This document shows, in pieces, positions 63,682-64,000 of a stretch of 64,000 bases of DNA (the stretch's first letter is position 1; each line of letters starts with the position of its first letter). Under the pieces are notes generated by a model, which made no database searches, was not told the DNA's origin, and saw only the letters and a list, made by a program, of their open reading frames with translations. Source of the stretch: Saprospiraceae bacterium. GTDB lineage: Bacteria > Bacteroidota > Bacteroidia > Chitinophagales > Saprospiraceae. The position numbers and the translations under genes were made by a program. The stretch is taken from assembly GCA_041392805.1 (NCBI GenBank), contig JAWKLJ010000001.1:310001-374000 (forward strand), in the 5' to 3' direction.

Positions 63682-64000
63682 TTAAGGATTCGTAGTGAAG
63701 GTTAAATGATAGGTCCCGGAAACCTTTTTTTGGGTATCCGTCAACTGTATCCTAAATAGTTTTTCGCCCCAGGTGCTTTGTAAACGACTATCTGTAAGGG
63801 GTATTTCTTCAAAGGTAGCCATGAAGTTTTTGGGGTATTTTAATGTTACAGGTGCTTTTCCCCTGACTTCGGCTCCTAGCAAAATGGTCTGTGTTTTTTC
63901 ATCGATCGTCGGCCGGTTGGCTGCCATCAAGTGTAGAACGTTGGGGACCTTTGTTTCCTTCAATTGGTAAACATCTTTCAGGCTGATTTCTTGTTTGTTT
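63682..64000 (-). CDS. C-terminal end of a further protein resembling heparinase II/III C-terminal domain (truncated by window edge)
   Basis: The frame is open to the right edge, leaving about 106 residues of a C-terminus. The beta-rich sequence (KETKVPNVLHLMAANRPT, ILLGAEVRG, WGEKLFRIQL, GTYHLTFT) resembles the last domain of heparinase II/III proteins. An apparent TTG start at 63963 is internal. It ends four bases before the lyase gene downstream on the same strand, suggesting co-transcription. The identification rests on a small part of the protein. Confidence 0.6.
   Translation of the reverse strand, partial: NKQEISLKDVYQLKETKVPNVLHLMAANRPTIDEKTQTILLGAEVRGKAPVTLKYPKNFMATFEEIPLTDSRLQSTWGEKLFRIQLTDTQKKVSGTYHLTFTTNP

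Overview
The window is a carbohydrate-degradation and cell-surface region of a Bacteroidota genome. The gene types fit a gliding or T9SS-positive member such as Saprospiraceae, but this placement is inferred from gene content, not from a marker gene. The evidence is two SusC/SusD pairs, a hybrid two-component regulator, many lipoprotein signal peptides, a type B T9SS sorting domain, a PorP/SprF protein and TAnnTTTG-like promoter boxes. No rRNA, tRNA or CRISPR array was seen.

Layout. 1-6397 (+): the 3' end of a heparinase II/III-type lyase, a G-rich palindromic spacer, and three sulfatases. 6783-18008 (-): SusC, SusD, a Tat-exported toroid protein (possible lyase) and a giant hybrid two-component sensor/regulator. 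18732-28932 (+): a double DUF1080 protein, an iduronate-2-sulfatase-like enzyme, a DUF1961/VCBS protein, a nucleotidyltransferase cassette, an SGNH esterase and a fused sialate-O-acetylesterase/sialidase. 29193-38162 (+): a second SusC/SusD pair and an FG-GAP/ASPIC lipoprotein. 38368-44163 (-): two more sulfatases and a GH92 enzyme lacking the usual catalytic glutamate. 44710-60758 (-): a PorP/SprF-like protein and a giant (about 5,000 aa) SprB-repeat adhesin carrying a 681-bp tandem array. 61315-64000: a decayed Rpn-type nuclease gene, a heparinase II/III-family lyase and the 3' end of another protein resembling the C-terminus of that family.

Together these genes look like one or more polysaccharide-utilisation loci for a sulfated, uronic-acid-containing and possibly sialylated or acetylated glycan. 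Six Cys-type S1 sulfatases, at least two uronate-lyase-like proteins, esterases, a sialidase and a GH92 enzyme would cut it outside the cytoplasm. SusCD pairs would import the pieces and the hybrid sensor would sense them. The exact substrate cannot be read from the sequence.

The most unusual layer is small repeats. Palindromic elements sit in frame inside the signal-peptide coding regions of two neighbouring genes; removing exactly 129 bp and 63 bp restores normal signal peptides. A MITE-like family has two copies with terminal inverted repeats, a shared asymmetric bulge and target-site duplications; one duplication overlaps a sulfatase stop codon. A second MITE-like element lies at 44481-44666, and an AT-rich motif recurs just after stop codons.
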